A stretch of 64,000 nt of DNA from Cytobacillus sp. NJ13 (GCA_030348385.1 JAUCFP010000006.1:1302001-1366000), one strand, 5' to 3'. Counted from the stretch's first letter, positions 25,827-34,448 are shown. Numbers and translations: made by a program. The notes: generated by a model from the letters alone, not told the origin.

Positions 25827-27290
25827 TTACAAAAAACCGATCCAGTTCCACCACGTTACAGCCGTTAATATTGTTACAATCATCATAATAATAGTCATAT
25901 AGATTCCCGGGATAATAAACTCTTTCTGCTGAATCTGGCCTGTGCTATGAACAATTATATTGGGAGTTGCTTCAACTACAAGAATATATCCATGCAGGCA
26001 TGCGAGTGAGGCCGTTAGACATATTAATACCGGATCTGCGCCTGACTTGGCTGACAGCCCGATAAAAATAGGAATAAGCGTTACAACTGCTGTTGAGACA
26101 TTGGCAACAGCCAAATGCAGAATTTGTGTGATAATTAAAATGGATGCAACTCCAGTAAGCGGTGAGCGAAGCAGATCAATAATCCAGCCCGCACTTAAAG
26201 TATCCCCTACAAGTTCGGCTGCCCCCGATTGATTAAAAGCATAGCCAAGCGATAAAGTTACACCCATAATGAGAATAGTATCAAAATTGATCTTTACCAT
26301 GTTATCCCATTTTGAACAGCCCACACCTGGAAATGCCATTAATATGACACCTATCAGGGTTGGTATGCTTGGATGGAGTCCATGCAGCGGTTCGGTAAAC
26401 CATAAACATACAATCAGAAGTAAAATTCCAATGCATTTTTTTTCATCTGTATTGATAGTACCTAACTCTTTCAGCTTTTTGTCCATTTCCTCCTTCAAAT
26501 GATGAAATTCTTCATTTTCTTTTGGCAAGGGAAATGACTTGATTAATATCAGCCAGGATAAGGGAATTAAAAACAGCCATATTGGAACCGTATACATAAA
26601 CCATTGTAAATAAGTTATTTGAATCCCCAAAAACTGCTTTAATAATTCTACCGTCAAGATATTTCCGATTGCTGCCGTCATGACAATCGTTCCGCTTATT
26701 GTTCCGCCAAATGCAACACCAAGCAGTATCATTTTCCGCAGATTTCCATCCTTCTTAACACCTATATGATCGAGCGCCATTAAAGCAACAGGTAATATCA
26801 GGGTAGCTCTTACAGCTACTGCAGGGATAAAAAAAGCCTGCATTTGAGGGATGAGCAAAATGCTTGCCAATAAACCTTTTGCTGTGCCGGCCCACTTTGC
26901 CAAAATCAAATATGCAAGTCTTTTAGCAAGTGGGGTATCATTTACTCCTCTTGCCAGCATCATTCCCCCTATTATCAAAAAAATGGCTGGTGAGGAAAAA
27001 CCGCTGAAGATAATGTCCATGGTCACAATTTTGAATAAGAGCATTAACACTAGCAGCAGTACAGCAGTAACGCCAAGCGGTAAAGGCTCAAATGTCCAGT
27101 AAAAGACACTTAAGACTAAAAGGGCGAGCATTATTTTGGCAGAATCACTGCTTCCAGGCAGAACAGCATAGACAGATGCAGACAGAGCAGCACCCAGCAT
27201 CAGGGTAAATGTTTTTGATGACCCAATGGAAGTTACCCAGGATGACTTTGGCATAAAATTCACTTTTGCCTTGGTATTCGGAGAACCCAA
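25827..27290 (-). CDS. DASS (SLC13) family dicarboxylate/sodium symporter
   Basis: 487 aa from TTG 27290 (AAGGAGAGTAAA upstream). It has about 12-14 membrane helices. The family signature region is seen twice, GVAFGGTISGTIVMTAAIGN and LAVANVSTAVVTLIPIFIG, with VVEATPNIIVHSTGQ near the end. Members import succinate, malate, fumarate, citrate or tartrate with Na+. It lies 24 bp before an MmgE/PrpD gene's stop and upstream of the ligase operon, so it is probably an uptake system for the same acid as the TRAP transporter encoded nearby, or for a different one. Confidence 0.87.
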   Translation of the reverse strand: MGSPNTKAKVNFMPKSSWVTSIGSSKTFTLMLGAALSASVYAVLPGSSDSAKIMLALLVLSVFYWTFEPLPLGVTAVLLLVLMLLFKIVTMDIIFSGFSSPAIFLIIGGMMLARGVNDTPLAKRLAYLILAKWAGTAKGLLASILLIPQMQAFFIPAVAVRATLILPVALMALDHIGVKKDGNLRKMILLGVAFGGTISGTIVMTAAIGNILTVELLKQFLGIQITYLQWFMYTVPIWLFLIPLSWLILIKSFPLPKENEEFHHLKEEMDKKLKELGTINTDEKKCIGILLLIVCLWFTEPLHGLHPSIPTLIGVILMAFPGVGCSKWDNMVKINFDTILIMGVTLSLGYAFNQSGAAELVGDTLSAGWIIDLLRSPLTGVASILIITQILHLAVANVSTAVVTLIPIFIGLSAKSGADPVLICLTASLACLHGYILVVEATPNIIVHSTGQIQQKEFIIPGIYMTIIMMIVTILTAVTWWNWIGFL

Positions 27291-27313
27291 TTTACTCTCC
27301 TTCTTTCTTTTGT

Positions 27314-28666
27314 CTAAATACGGCTGGCTGATTCAACTGGTGTACACAGCCGAAAAAATTCTTCCAAATCCTTTATTTCTTCTAGACGGTATACTTGATC
27401 AATAAGTAATTCTTTGGCTTCTTCACTAATGATATTTCCCGTTACATCCTTGAATTTTTCAATCAATTGCTGATCAGTCATCGGCAAATCCATACTTCCA
27501 ATAGCATGTTCAACAAAATGGCTGAGTTCTCTGCCATCTTTCATTTTTACTGTTAATCTGACCTGGTCTTCTTTAATATTCTCATCTATCGTCAGCTGTA
27601 TTTTTGTCCTTAAAGCCTTTACTTCCGGTTTATTAACGAAATCGTCTGTGAACTCATTCACGCCTGCTTTTAAATGAAGGAACCCTGCAGCAACGCAATG
27701 GTATACACTAAATTTCCCTTCAAGACCTGTCTTAAAATCAGTTTTGCCGGTTAGTTCTTTAACTAGAGGATGTCCTGTAATATGAATTTCTTCTACTTCT
27801 TCTGCTTTTAAGTTATTTGCTCTCTGAATGGCAATAATTCCATCAATGGCCGGATGAGTTACAATGCCGCTGGCAAATGGCTTATAGCTGTTTTTCTCAA
27901 TTTCCCATTTATCTCCCCAGTTATCTGTCAGCAGTTCCATTTTAGTTTCTTCTGATAAAACATTGATAAATCCGCGCTCTGCTTCCAATGCTTGTTTAGA
28001 ACTTGTAAACCCCTCGCCTGCAATGAATGCAGCAAGCATCCCATTCATCGCTGCTTTTCCGGGATGATAAGGCTTTGTCATTGTTCCAAACATTTCCCTT
28101 AACCCGGTAGGATCTGTGGCGGCTATCCCAATAGCAAAGGAAGTTTTCTCCTCGTCAAGCCTTAAGAGCTTACTCATTGCTGCAGCAGCGCCAATTCCTC
28201 CAACACTTCCGGTAATGTGCCAGCCCCGCCAGTAGTGGGAAGGGTATACAGCCAGAGCAAGTCTAGCCTGAACCTCACAGCCTATAATGAAAGCCTCTAA
28301 AACCTCTTTCCCTGTTTTTTTCTTATATTGGCTATACGCTAATACAGCAGGAAACACAGGGGAAGAAGGATGAAGAACTGTTTCGAGCAGCGTGTCATCA
28401 AAGTCATAAATATGGGAAGACATGCCGTTCAGCAAAGCTGCGAAAAGCATATCCGTCTTTTCATTTCTTCCAAGAATAGATGCCTGCGGGGTGCTTTCCA
28501 TCAATTTTGAAACATTTAATACTTTGTCCATTGACTCATGATAGGCTGCTCCTATAGCAACACCGAGCCAGTTTAATAGACTTCTCTTTGCTTCATATAC
28601 AGCATTTCCGCTGATTTGACCGAAATTTGTATGGTGGATATTTCTTGCAATTTGGGTGGTTACCAT
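27314..28666 (-). CDS. MmgE/PrpD family protein (second copy)
   Basis: About 450 aa; ATG 28666 is chosen over ATG 28672 because it is better spaced from AGGAGG. Family features are LLNWLGVAIGAAYHESM, NGMSSHIYDFDDTLLETVLHPSSPVFPA, YPSHYWRGWHITGSVGG and KPFASGIVTHPAIDG. It differs widely from the first MmgE/PrpD protein. In some pathways such proteins are dehydratases or isomerases of 2-hydroxy dicarboxylates or cis-aconitate decarboxylases. It sits directly behind the CitE-like lyase gene (8-15 bp), so both may act on neighbouring intermediates. Confidence 0.85.
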   Translation of the reverse strand: MVTTQIARNIHHTNFGQISGNAVYEAKRSLLNWLGVAIGAAYHESMDKVLNVSKLMESTPQASILGRNEKTDMLFAALLNGMSSHIYDFDDTLLETVLHPSSPVFPAVLAYSQYKKKTGKEVLEAFIIGCEVQARLALAVYPSHYWRGWHITGSVGGIGAAAAMSKLLRLDEEKTSFAIGIAATDPTGLREMFGTMTKPYHPGKAAMNGMLAAFIAGEGFTSSKQALEAERGFINVLSEETKMELLTDNWGDKWEIEKNSYKPFASGIVTHPAIDGIIAIQRANNLKAEEVEEIHITGHPLVKELTGKTDFKTGLEGKFSVYHCVAAGFLHLKAGVNEFTDDFVNKPEVKALRTKIQLTIDENIKEDQVRLTVKMKDGRELSHFVEHAIGSMDLPMTDQQLIEKFKDVTGNIISEEAKELLIDQVYRLEEIKDLEEFFRLCTPVESASRI

Positions 28667-28680
28667 TTTCATCTCTCCTC

Positions 28681-29541
28681 CTATAAACCTGAATAGTGTA
28701 AAAGCCCTTTTGCTTTTTTATATACAGGATAATCCACTAATTTATTTCTTACTGAAATGGACGCACTCCCCTTTAGTTCAGCCTCTTCAAACGCTTCTAC
28801 TATTTCTCTGGCTTCTTCCAAAACTTTTTCGTCCGGTGTAAAAACCTGATGAATGGCATTTAACTGTTTTGGATGAATAGACAGCTTGGATTTAAATCCT
28901 GAGATTCTAGCCCGGACAGCCTCTCTGTATAACCCTTCTTCATTGGATAGATCTGGATATACCGCATCCACTGGGCTGCCGATCCCTGCCGCCCTTGATG
29001 CATTAACAATTTGTGACCTTGCAAAATAAAGCTCTTCTCCTCCATCAGTAAGCTCGCAATCTATATCAAGTGAATAGTCAATTGAACCAAACACCAGCCT
29101 CGGAACCAAATAATGAGAATTTGCAATTTCATAGGCAAAGTGAACACCTAAAGCTGTTTCGATAAGGGGCAGCACCTCAAAAAAATCTCCCTTTCTGCCC
29201 GCCCTTTCAAGCAGCTCAAGCACTGTTTGGCAGATAACTTTCATATTGCTTCCGCTTTCAGCTTTCGGAACAATGATTCCCTTCGCACCTGATTCAACTG
29301 CACTCTCGATATCTTTTTTCCAATACACTGTAGTAAAGTCATTGATTCTGATATACACATCTTTTTCAGCTGGATAATTTAGCAAGTAGTTTTTTGCCCT
29401 TTCTCTAGCAATCTCTTTTTCATTAATGGCAACAGCATCTTCCAAATCAAAAATGACACAGTCTGCTGCACTGGATAATGCTTTTCCCATTATTTTTTCA
29501 GAAACGGCCGGTACAAATAAGTAGGATCGTTTTGGTGCCAT
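28681..29541 (-). CDS. CitE-type lyase (HpcH/HpaI aldolase family; malyl/citramalyl-CoA lyase-like)
   Basis: 286 aa from ATG 29541 (AAAGGAGGAGATAAT upstream); the longer frame to 29598 has no site. PKRSYLFVPAVSEKIMGKAL, CVIFDLEDAVAINEKEIAR, VLPLIETALGVHFAYEIA and VFGSIDYSLDIDCEL carry the Arg, Asp, Glu and Asp of Mg-dependent CitE-like lyases, and KLSIHPKQLNAI is at the C-terminus. Such enzymes cleave malyl-CoA, citramalyl-CoA or related 2-hydroxyacyl-CoA to acetyl-CoA and a 2-oxoacid. An acid-CoA ligase is encoded in the same island, which would supply the CoA ester. An operator motif lies just upstream. Confidence 0.87.
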   Translation of the reverse strand: MAPKRSYLFVPAVSEKIMGKALSSAADCVIFDLEDAVAINEKEIARERAKNYLLNYPAEKDVYIRINDFTTVYWKKDIESAVESGAKGIIVPKAESGSNMKVICQTVLELLERAGRKGDFFEVLPLIETALGVHFAYEIANSHYLVPRLVFGSIDYSLDIDCELTDGGEELYFARSQIVNASRAAGIGSPVDAVYPDLSNEEGLYREAVRARISGFKSKLSIHPKQLNAIHQVFTPDEKVLEEAREIVEAFEEAELKGSASISVRNKLVDYPVYKKAKGLLHYSGL

Positions 29542-29558
29542 TATTATCTCCTCCTTTA

Positions 29559-29571
29559 GGATATTGGATCC
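29559..29571 (-). promoter_or_regulatory. Operator-like motif ahead of the CitE-type gene
   Basis: GGATATTGGATCC, identical to the copy at 25042, placed directly before the AAAGGAGGAG site. A perfect 10-bp hairpin (29589-29612) overlaps the end of the preceding regulator gene and has no T-run. Confidence 0.6.
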
Positions 29572-29590
29572 GAATTTATGAAGAAATAGC

Positions 29591-30235
29591 TTACTCAATT
29601 ACTTGAGTAAGCGCATTCCCTGCTCTCATGATATGGCTTTCGACCAGCTGTCTCAGCATGATAGGATCCTTTAATTCAAGTGCTCTTAACATTTGTTTAT
29701 GCTCTTCATTCGAAACAAACATTGTTTTTGGAATGAGACTTGGAACATGAGCTGGGTATCCCTCAATAAATTCCTTGGTCAGCAATTTAATCTTTTTCCA
29801 GTCACATCCCTTTTGCAGCAGCATGTGAAACTGATGATTATGGCTAATAAAGGAATCCATATCATTGTTTTCAATATCCTGGTCCATTTTTTCTACAAAT
29901 AGATGCAGTTCTGACTTATCCTCTTCTGTAAGAAAATTCATTGATTTTTGAACAGTGATGCCCTCAAGGAGTGCTCTCAGATAATACAATTCTTCTATGT
30001 CTTCCCTTCTGAATCCAATTACCTGGGCTCCTTTATGGGGAAGAAATGCTACTAATCCTTCCCTCTCTAAACAGCGGAGAGCCTCTCTTACTGGCATCCT
30101 GCTCACGCCAAATCTTGAAGCTAATTCATCTTGAATCAATCTCTCCCCCGGTTTATAAACCTGGTTAAAAATAGATTCCCTAATCATATCTGTAACCTTT
30201 TCTTGTAATGTATGAAACTCCTTGACCTGATTCAT
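29591..30235 (-). CDS. GntR family regulator, FCD domain (paralogue of 25075-25737)
   Basis: 214 aa. Winged helix with LASRFGVSRMPVREALRCLEREGLVAFLPHKGAQV and an FCD domain with DIEELYYLRALLEG, FHMLLQKGCDW and EHKQMLRAL. It shares many residues with the other regulator of this island, including the recognition helix SRMPVREA, so both could bind the same GGATAYWGGATCC motif. It lies between the TRAP permease genes and the CitE-type gene and has AAGGAGTTTTTAA before its ATG. Which regulator controls which site cannot be decided from sequence. Confidence 0.9.
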   Translation of the reverse strand: MNQVKEFHTLQEKVTDMIRESIFNQVYKPGERLIQDELASRFGVSRMPVREALRCLEREGLVAFLPHKGAQVIGFRREDIEELYYLRALLEGITVQKSMNFLTEEDKSELHLFVEKMDQDIENNDMDSFISHNHQFHMLLQKGCDWKKIKLLTKEFIEGYPAHVPSLIPKTMFVSNEEHKQMLRALELKDPIMLRQLVESHIMRAGNALTQVIE

Positions 30236-30272
30236 TTAAAAACTCCTTAAACATTATAAAAACTGCCAAGAA

Positions 30273-31541
30273 TTATTTTGCTAAAAACAATGAAATTTGC
30301 GGGAAAATAACAACTATAATAAGGGCCAATACCATAAGAGCGAAGAAAGGCAGAACCCCCCGTACTACTTCCCCTACTTTTTCCCTTGTGATTCCGCTTA
30401 CAACAAAAAGGTTCAATCCGACTGGTGGCGTAATCATTGCCAATTCCATATTAATCGTCATAATGATCGCAAAGTGAATTATATTAATGTCAAACATCAC
30501 TAGAACCGGAAGCAAAATTGGCAAGGTGATTAAGATAATTGCAACAGCTTCCAGGAACATTCCCAGCACGAAGAACATTAAATTAACACCAATCATAAAG
30601 ATCCATTTGTTGGTTGTGCTTTCTTCAATCCACGCGGCGAAACTTTGCGGCACTTGCTCTGTCGTCAGGAACATTCCGAAGATCATAGCTGACGCAATAA
30701 CCAGGAAGATCATCGATGTAATATTGATGGATTCCTTAAGTACTTCCCTGAATTTAGGAAACGACATTTCTTTATAAATGAATACTGAGACAATGATTCC
30801 ATAGAAACAGGAAACAAATGCTGCTTCAGTTGGGGTTACAATGCCAGAGTAAATTCCTCCGAGGATAATAACAGGAAGAAGGAAACCCCATATAGCCTTA
30901 TAGGTTTTCTTCCAGCGTACATCCATTGGCTCCTTCGGCAATTTTCCATAGTTATGAATCCTAGCATTAACAATGGCAGAAACAAGTAAAATACCGCCAA
31001 GCATTAACCCCGGGATAATCCCTGCAGCAAATAGCTTACCTACAGATTCTTCTGCAACAGACGCGTAGATAATTAATGGAATGGAAGGAGGAATCAAAAT
31101 TCCAAGTGTCCCTGCTGCTGCAACTAAACCCATTGCATAGCGCTTGCTGTAGCCTGCTTTAACCATACCTGGAATCATAATGCTTCCAATAGCTGCTGCT
31201 GTTGCCGGACTCGAACCAGAGATAGCAGCAAAAATCATACATGCAAGGATGGTAACAACCGCGAGTCCTCCGCGAATATGGCCTACCCACGATTTTAGAG
31301 CTTCAATCAAATGAAAGGATATACCGCCTTTTGACATAATAATTCCAGCAAATACAAACCCTGGAATGGCCATTAGTGTTGCTGAATTTAAGGAGTTAAA
31401 CATTTTTTGGATGACAGTATATAGGGTAAAGTCGATCATGGACAGAGCCACAACACTAGAAAGCCCTAAGCTGACCGCAATAGGCACTCTAATAAGGCAA
31501 AGAATGGCAAAGACCAAAAACAATACTAGAACCGGACTCAT
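30273..31541 (-). CDS. dctM: TRAP transporter large permease (DctM)
   Basis: 422 aa, with about 12 hydrophobic helices and the typical segments AAISGSSPATAAAIGSIMIPGM, LGILIPPSIPLIIYAS and MELAMITPPVGLNLFVVSGI. It forms the ion-coupled transport channel of a tripartite TRAP system, which takes up C4-dicarboxylates and other organic acids. Its start overlaps the end of the small permease gene (ATGA). The matching binding protein is encoded on the opposite strand at 33347. Confidence 0.93.
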   Translation of the reverse strand: MSPVLVLFLVFAILCLIRVPIAVSLGLSSVVALSMIDFTLYTVIQKMFNSLNSATLMAIPGFVFAGIIMSKGGISFHLIEALKSWVGHIRGGLAVVTILACMIFAAISGSSPATAAAIGSIMIPGMVKAGYSKRYAMGLVAAAGTLGILIPPSIPLIIYASVAEESVGKLFAAGIIPGLMLGGILLVSAIVNARIHNYGKLPKEPMDVRWKKTYKAIWGFLLPVIILGGIYSGIVTPTEAAFVSCFYGIIVSVFIYKEMSFPKFREVLKESINITSMIFLVIASAMIFGMFLTTEQVPQSFAAWIEESTTNKWIFMIGVNLMFFVLGMFLEAVAIILITLPILLPVLVMFDINIIHFAIIMTINMELAMITPPVGLNLFVVSGITREKVGEVVRGVLPFFALMVLALIIVVIFPQISLFLAK

Positions 31542-32092
31542 GCTCCTACTCCCTTCTGATCAGTTTCATTATTCAGTTCCTGCATTTCTTCATAAAGGTG
31601 TTCAAGTTCTCCTGTAATTTCACGTTTATCCCCAGTAAAAGCCCGATAAGCCTTCACAATAAAATAGAGACCCAGCAAACTCATTCCCACAGGCAGAACA
31701 AGATACGTAATCCAAATAGGAATTCCGACATCGATGGTGGTCATCCCCTGCTCCTTTGAAAGCGTTATCAATTCAAGGGATGAAAAAGCAAGATAAAAGG
31801 AGAAGCATGCTCCAATAATATTGCTGATACCTGCAACGATTTGCTTTAGTCCTTTTGGCAGCATATCAAACAATAACTCTACCTGAATGTGACGATTGTC
31901 CTTCAAAGCCATTCCAAACCCGAGAAAAATAGACCAAACGAGCAGAAATTCAAAAATCTCAGTGACCCATGCCTGCGGTGCATTCAACACATATCTGGTA
32001 AATACACCATATAAACTGACAACTACTCCTCCTATAAATAGCAATCCTGCTGTGCCTTCTTCGATGCGATCTAGCCATTTAAAGAGCTTCAT
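31538..32092 (-). CDS. dctQ: TRAP transporter small permease (DctQ)
   Basis: 184 aa with four hydrophobic helices; TRYVLNAPQAWVTEIFEFLLVWSIFLG is the family signature. It partners DctM. The start ATG 32092 follows AAAAGGAG. It heads the minus-strand set of genes running to the fumarase. A motif related to the island operator (32112-32127) lies between its start and the divergent unit. Confidence 0.9.
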   Translation of the reverse strand: MKLFKWLDRIEEGTAGLLFIGGVVVSLYGVFTRYVLNAPQAWVTEIFEFLLVWSIFLGFGMALKDNRHIQVELLFDMLPKGLKQIVAGISNIIGACFSFYLAFSSLELITLSKEQGMTTIDVGIPIWITYLVLPVGMSLLGLYFIVKAYRAFTGDKREITGELEHLYEEMQELNNETDQKGVGA

Positions 32093-32111
32093 ACAATCAA
32101 CTCCTTTTCTG

Positions 32112-32127
32112 GGATTGTATCCAATCC
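32112..32127. promoter_or_regulatory. Inverted repeat related to the island operator
   Basis: GGATTGTATCCAATCC lies 20 bp before dctQ. It contains the half sites GGAT and ATCC of the GGATAYWGGATCC motif in a shifted arrangement, so it is a weaker candidate. Confidence 0.4.
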
Positions 32128-32208
32128 ATGCTTGGTTACTTTTTCAATATACAAGAAATAGAAATAAAAATAAACAGAAAATTTTATTTTTTTATTATTT
32201 TTTGTGTA

Positions 32209-32237
32209 TTCACAATATTCTATTGGTTTGTTATACT
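32209..32237 (+). promoter_or_regulatory. SigmaA promoter of the small ORF-dehydrogenase-dctP unit
   Basis: TTCACA (32209-32214), 17-bp spacer, TATACT (32232-32237). Transcription would start near 32244, upstream of the motif at 32279-32291. Confidence 0.65.
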
Positions 32238-32278
32238 ATTTTTATCATCCTGTATCAACACCTCGTCAAATTTGTTTT

Positions 32279-32291
32279 GTATCCAAAATCC
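32279..32291 (+). promoter_or_regulatory. Near copy of the island operator before the small ORF
   Basis: GTATCCAAAATCC is the reverse complement of GGATTTTGGATAC, two mismatches from GGATATTGGATCC. As in the ligase and lyase units, it stands immediately before the AAAAGGAGG site in the same gene orientation. A repressor bound here would block elongation. Confidence 0.55.
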
Positions 32292-32305
32292 AAAAAGGAG
32301 GTCGA

Positions 32306-32449
32306 ATGGTGTTTTTAAAAGAAAGTACTTTGGCACTAAAGAAAAAAACCTCTTTAGTCAATGAGAATCTGGAAAATAATGCTCTTGACCAAAGAAGAAA
32401 AAAGGTTCCCTCTTTACATATGGGGCATAAGGGAGATGCTCTTTTATGA
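32306..32449 (+). CDS. Small basic protein (47 aa), coupled to the hydroxyacid dehydrogenase
   Basis: ATG 32306 to TGA 32449, preceded by AAAAGGAGGTCGA, one of the strongest sites in the window. The stop overlaps the ATG of the next gene (ATGA), indicating translational coupling. The peptide is rich in Lys and Leu (KESTLALKKKTSLVNEN) and has no hydrophobic segment. No family is recognised. It could be a leader peptide that sets expression of the dehydrogenase and binding protein, or a small functional protein. Confidence 0.55.
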   Translation: MVFLKESTLALKKKTSLVNENLENNALDQRRKKVPSLHMGHKGDALL

Positions 32450-33426
32450 AAGAAACTATTGGCTTTATCGGACTGGGAAAAATGGGTCTGCCAATGGCAA
32501 AGAATCTCCTAAAGAACGGATACCATGTTTTTGGGTCAGATGTGAATGAAAACGCATTAATCGAACTCCAGGCATTGGGCGGCAATACCGGCAGCATGAA
32601 AGAATGGATTCATAACGTGCAGTACATTGTGCTAATGCTCCCTTCTTCTGTAATCGTTAACAAAGTAGTAGAAGAAATCATAGCCGCAAAAGCTTCCGGT
32701 ATTTTCCAAGATAAGGATTCTCTCATGATTATTGATATGAGCAGTTCTTATCCGGCTGATACGAAAGAAAATAGCAGAAAACTTGTACCCTATAATATAG
32801 GCTTTGTTGATGCGCCTGTAAGCGGCGGAGTTAAAAAAGCAGTTGATGGAACATTGACGATTATGGCTGGCGGATCAGCTGATCATTTTGATAAATGTAA
32901 GCGTTTGCTATGCGCCTTGGGCAGCAGCATTTCTTTAGTTGGGCCATCCGGAAGCGGCCACTTAATAAAAGCAATTAATAATTACTTATCAGCCACCCAT
33001 CTTTTAGCATCTTGTGAAGCTGTTCAATTGCTGGAGAACTTTGGTGTGGAGCCTGATAAGGCAATCCATGTGATTAATCAAAGCACCGGCAGGAGCGGCT
33101 CTACAGAATACAAGTTCCCGAGTTTCATTTTGACAGAAACTTATAATTCCGGATTTTCTCTTGAATTGATCAAAAAAGACATTGGCATGGCAAATCAGCT
33201 TTTTAAAGATGCAGATGCTGCTACTTCACTGCCAGAGATCGTCTATCAAAAATTTAGTGAAGCAAGCAATGCCTTAGACAAAGAAGCTGACCATACAGAA
33301 ATTAATAAGTTTGTATCAAATTATTTATTAAAAAGGGGGATTATAAATGATAAAAATGAAGAAGTTGTTCCTGGCAGCTCTGGCTCTGGTAATGATGTTC
33401 GCCCTGGCGGCGTGCGGCAATTCTGA
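32446..33426 (+). CDS. NAD-binding beta-hydroxyacid dehydrogenase (tartronate semialdehyde reductase/HIBADH family)
   Basis: 326 aa. Rossmann motif GFIGLGKMGLPMAKNL, substrate loop VDAPVSGGVKKA, catalytic Lys in GSGHLIKAINNYL. The family end is normally reached soon after the DHTEINKF helix. Here about 30 extra residues follow, encoded by the ribosome binding site and signal-peptide region of dctP in another frame; the overlap with dctP is 80 bp. It may be a native long overlap or the result of a lost stop. With TRAP transport and tartrate-type enzymes nearby, a role on tartronate semialdehyde or another hydroxyacid is plausible. Confidence 0.85.
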   Translation: MKETIGFIGLGKMGLPMAKNLLKNGYHVFGSDVNENALIELQALGGNTGSMKEWIHNVQYIVLMLPSSVIVNKVVEEIIAAKASGIFQDKDSLMIIDMSSSYPADTKENSRKLVPYNIGFVDAPVSGGVKKAVDGTLTIMAGGSADHFDKCKRLLCALGSSISLVGPSGSGHLIKAINNYLSATHLLASCEAVQLLENFGVEPDKAIHVINQSTGRSGSTEYKFPSFILTETYNSGFSLELIKKDIGMANQLFKDADAATSLPEIVYQKFSEASNALDKEADHTEINKFVSNYLLKRGIINDKNEEVVPGSSGSGNDVRPGGVRQF

Positions 33427-34384
33427 GAAAACTGAAGGTTCTGGCGGCGGTGCTGAAAGTGATGGAGTCCAAGAGATAACAATAAAAATTGCTCACGTAG
33501 TAGCTGAAAATACCCCTAAACATCAAGGTGCACTAAAAATGAAAGAAGTCATTGAAAAAGAGTCAGACGGCAAGATTAAAGTACAAGTGTATCCTAACAG
33601 CTCTTTATTTGGCGATAAGGATGAATATCAGAACCTTGTTGCAAACAATGTTCAATTCATTTTGCCTGATATGTCCAAGCTTGTTGGTAACGACTCTGGA
33701 TTCAATATCCCTGCAATGCCTTTCCTATTTGAAAGCGATGAAGCTGCTAATGCGTTCTGGGATGGGGAAAAAGGGCAGGAAATCTTTAAGCGTCTGGAAA
33801 AAGACGGAGTACTTGGGAAGGCTATGTGGCCAAATGGCGCAAAGCACATGACTAATGATAAAAAGGCAATCAAGAAGCCTGAGGATTTAGATGGGATGAA
33901 AATCCGTACTCAAGGCGGACAATTGCTTGAAGAAATTTATGGTGAATTAGGAGCTGGGTCTGCTTCTATTCCTTTCGGTGAATTATATACTGCCCTTCAG
34001 CAGGGAACTGTTGATGGACAGGAAAACACTTTCAGCAATATTGAATCGAAAAAGTTTGATGAAGTTCAAAAGTATATGACGATTATGGGGCATACCCGTG
34101 TTGACTATGCTTTGCTGACTAATACAAAATTCTGGGATGGCTTAAATGAGGAAACAAAAGCAATCGTACAAAAAGGTGTTGACGAAGGAACAAAGCTGGC
34201 AAGAGAATCTGCTAAAAAGCTTAATGACGATGCATTGGCAAAATTAAAAGAAAATGGGCAAGTTGAAATCAATGAGCTTTCTGATGCTGAAATCGAAGAG
34301 TTCAAGAAGACTCTTGAACCAATTTACAATGAGTGGGCTGAAAAAATCGGCAAAGATATCATTGAGGACGCAGAAAGCAAATAG
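33347..34384 (+). CDS. dctP: TRAP transporter substrate-binding lipoprotein (DctP)
   Basis: 345 aa from ATG 33347 (GGGGG eight bases upstream). A lipoprotein signal peptide ends in the lipobox LAAC (Cys about residue 24), followed by a Gly/Ser-rich tether. The binding domain has the DctP features: IAHVVAENTPKHQGA at the start, MKIRTQGGQLLEE with the carboxylate-binding Arg, and PFGELYTALQQGTVDGQENTFSNIESKKF. It delivers a carboxylate to the DctQM channel. It is unusual that the binding protein is separated from, and divergent to, the permease genes. Confidence 0.92.
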   Translation: MIKMKKLFLAALALVMMFALAACGNSEKTEGSGGGAESDGVQEITIKIAHVVAENTPKHQGALKMKEVIEKESDGKIKVQVYPNSSLFGDKDEYQNLVANNVQFILPDMSKLVGNDSGFNIPAMPFLFESDEAANAFWDGEKGQEIFKRLEKDGVLGKAMWPNGAKHMTNDKKAIKKPEDLDGMKIRTQGGQLLEEIYGELGAGSASIPFGELYTALQQGTVDGQENTFSNIESKKFDEVQKYMTIMGHTRVDYALLTNTKFWDGLNEETKAIVQKGVDEGTKLARESAKKLNDDALAKLKENGQVEINELSDAEIEEFKKTLEPIYNEWAEKIGKDIIEDAESK

Positions 34385-34415
34385 AACTGCTTTTTTAATA
34401 GTAAGATTCAAAGGG

Positions 34416-34448
34416 CAACCGCACCAATTATGGAGCGGTTGTTTTTTT
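34416..34448 (+). terminator. Intrinsic terminator of dctP
   Basis: CAACCGC (34416-34422) pairs with GCGGTTG (34435-34441), followed by seven T. Confidence 0.85.

Noticed and set aside
32896..32909. TGTAAGCGTTTGCT in the dehydrogenase gene as a cre site
   Set aside because: Internal to the gene with mismatches; no supporting context.
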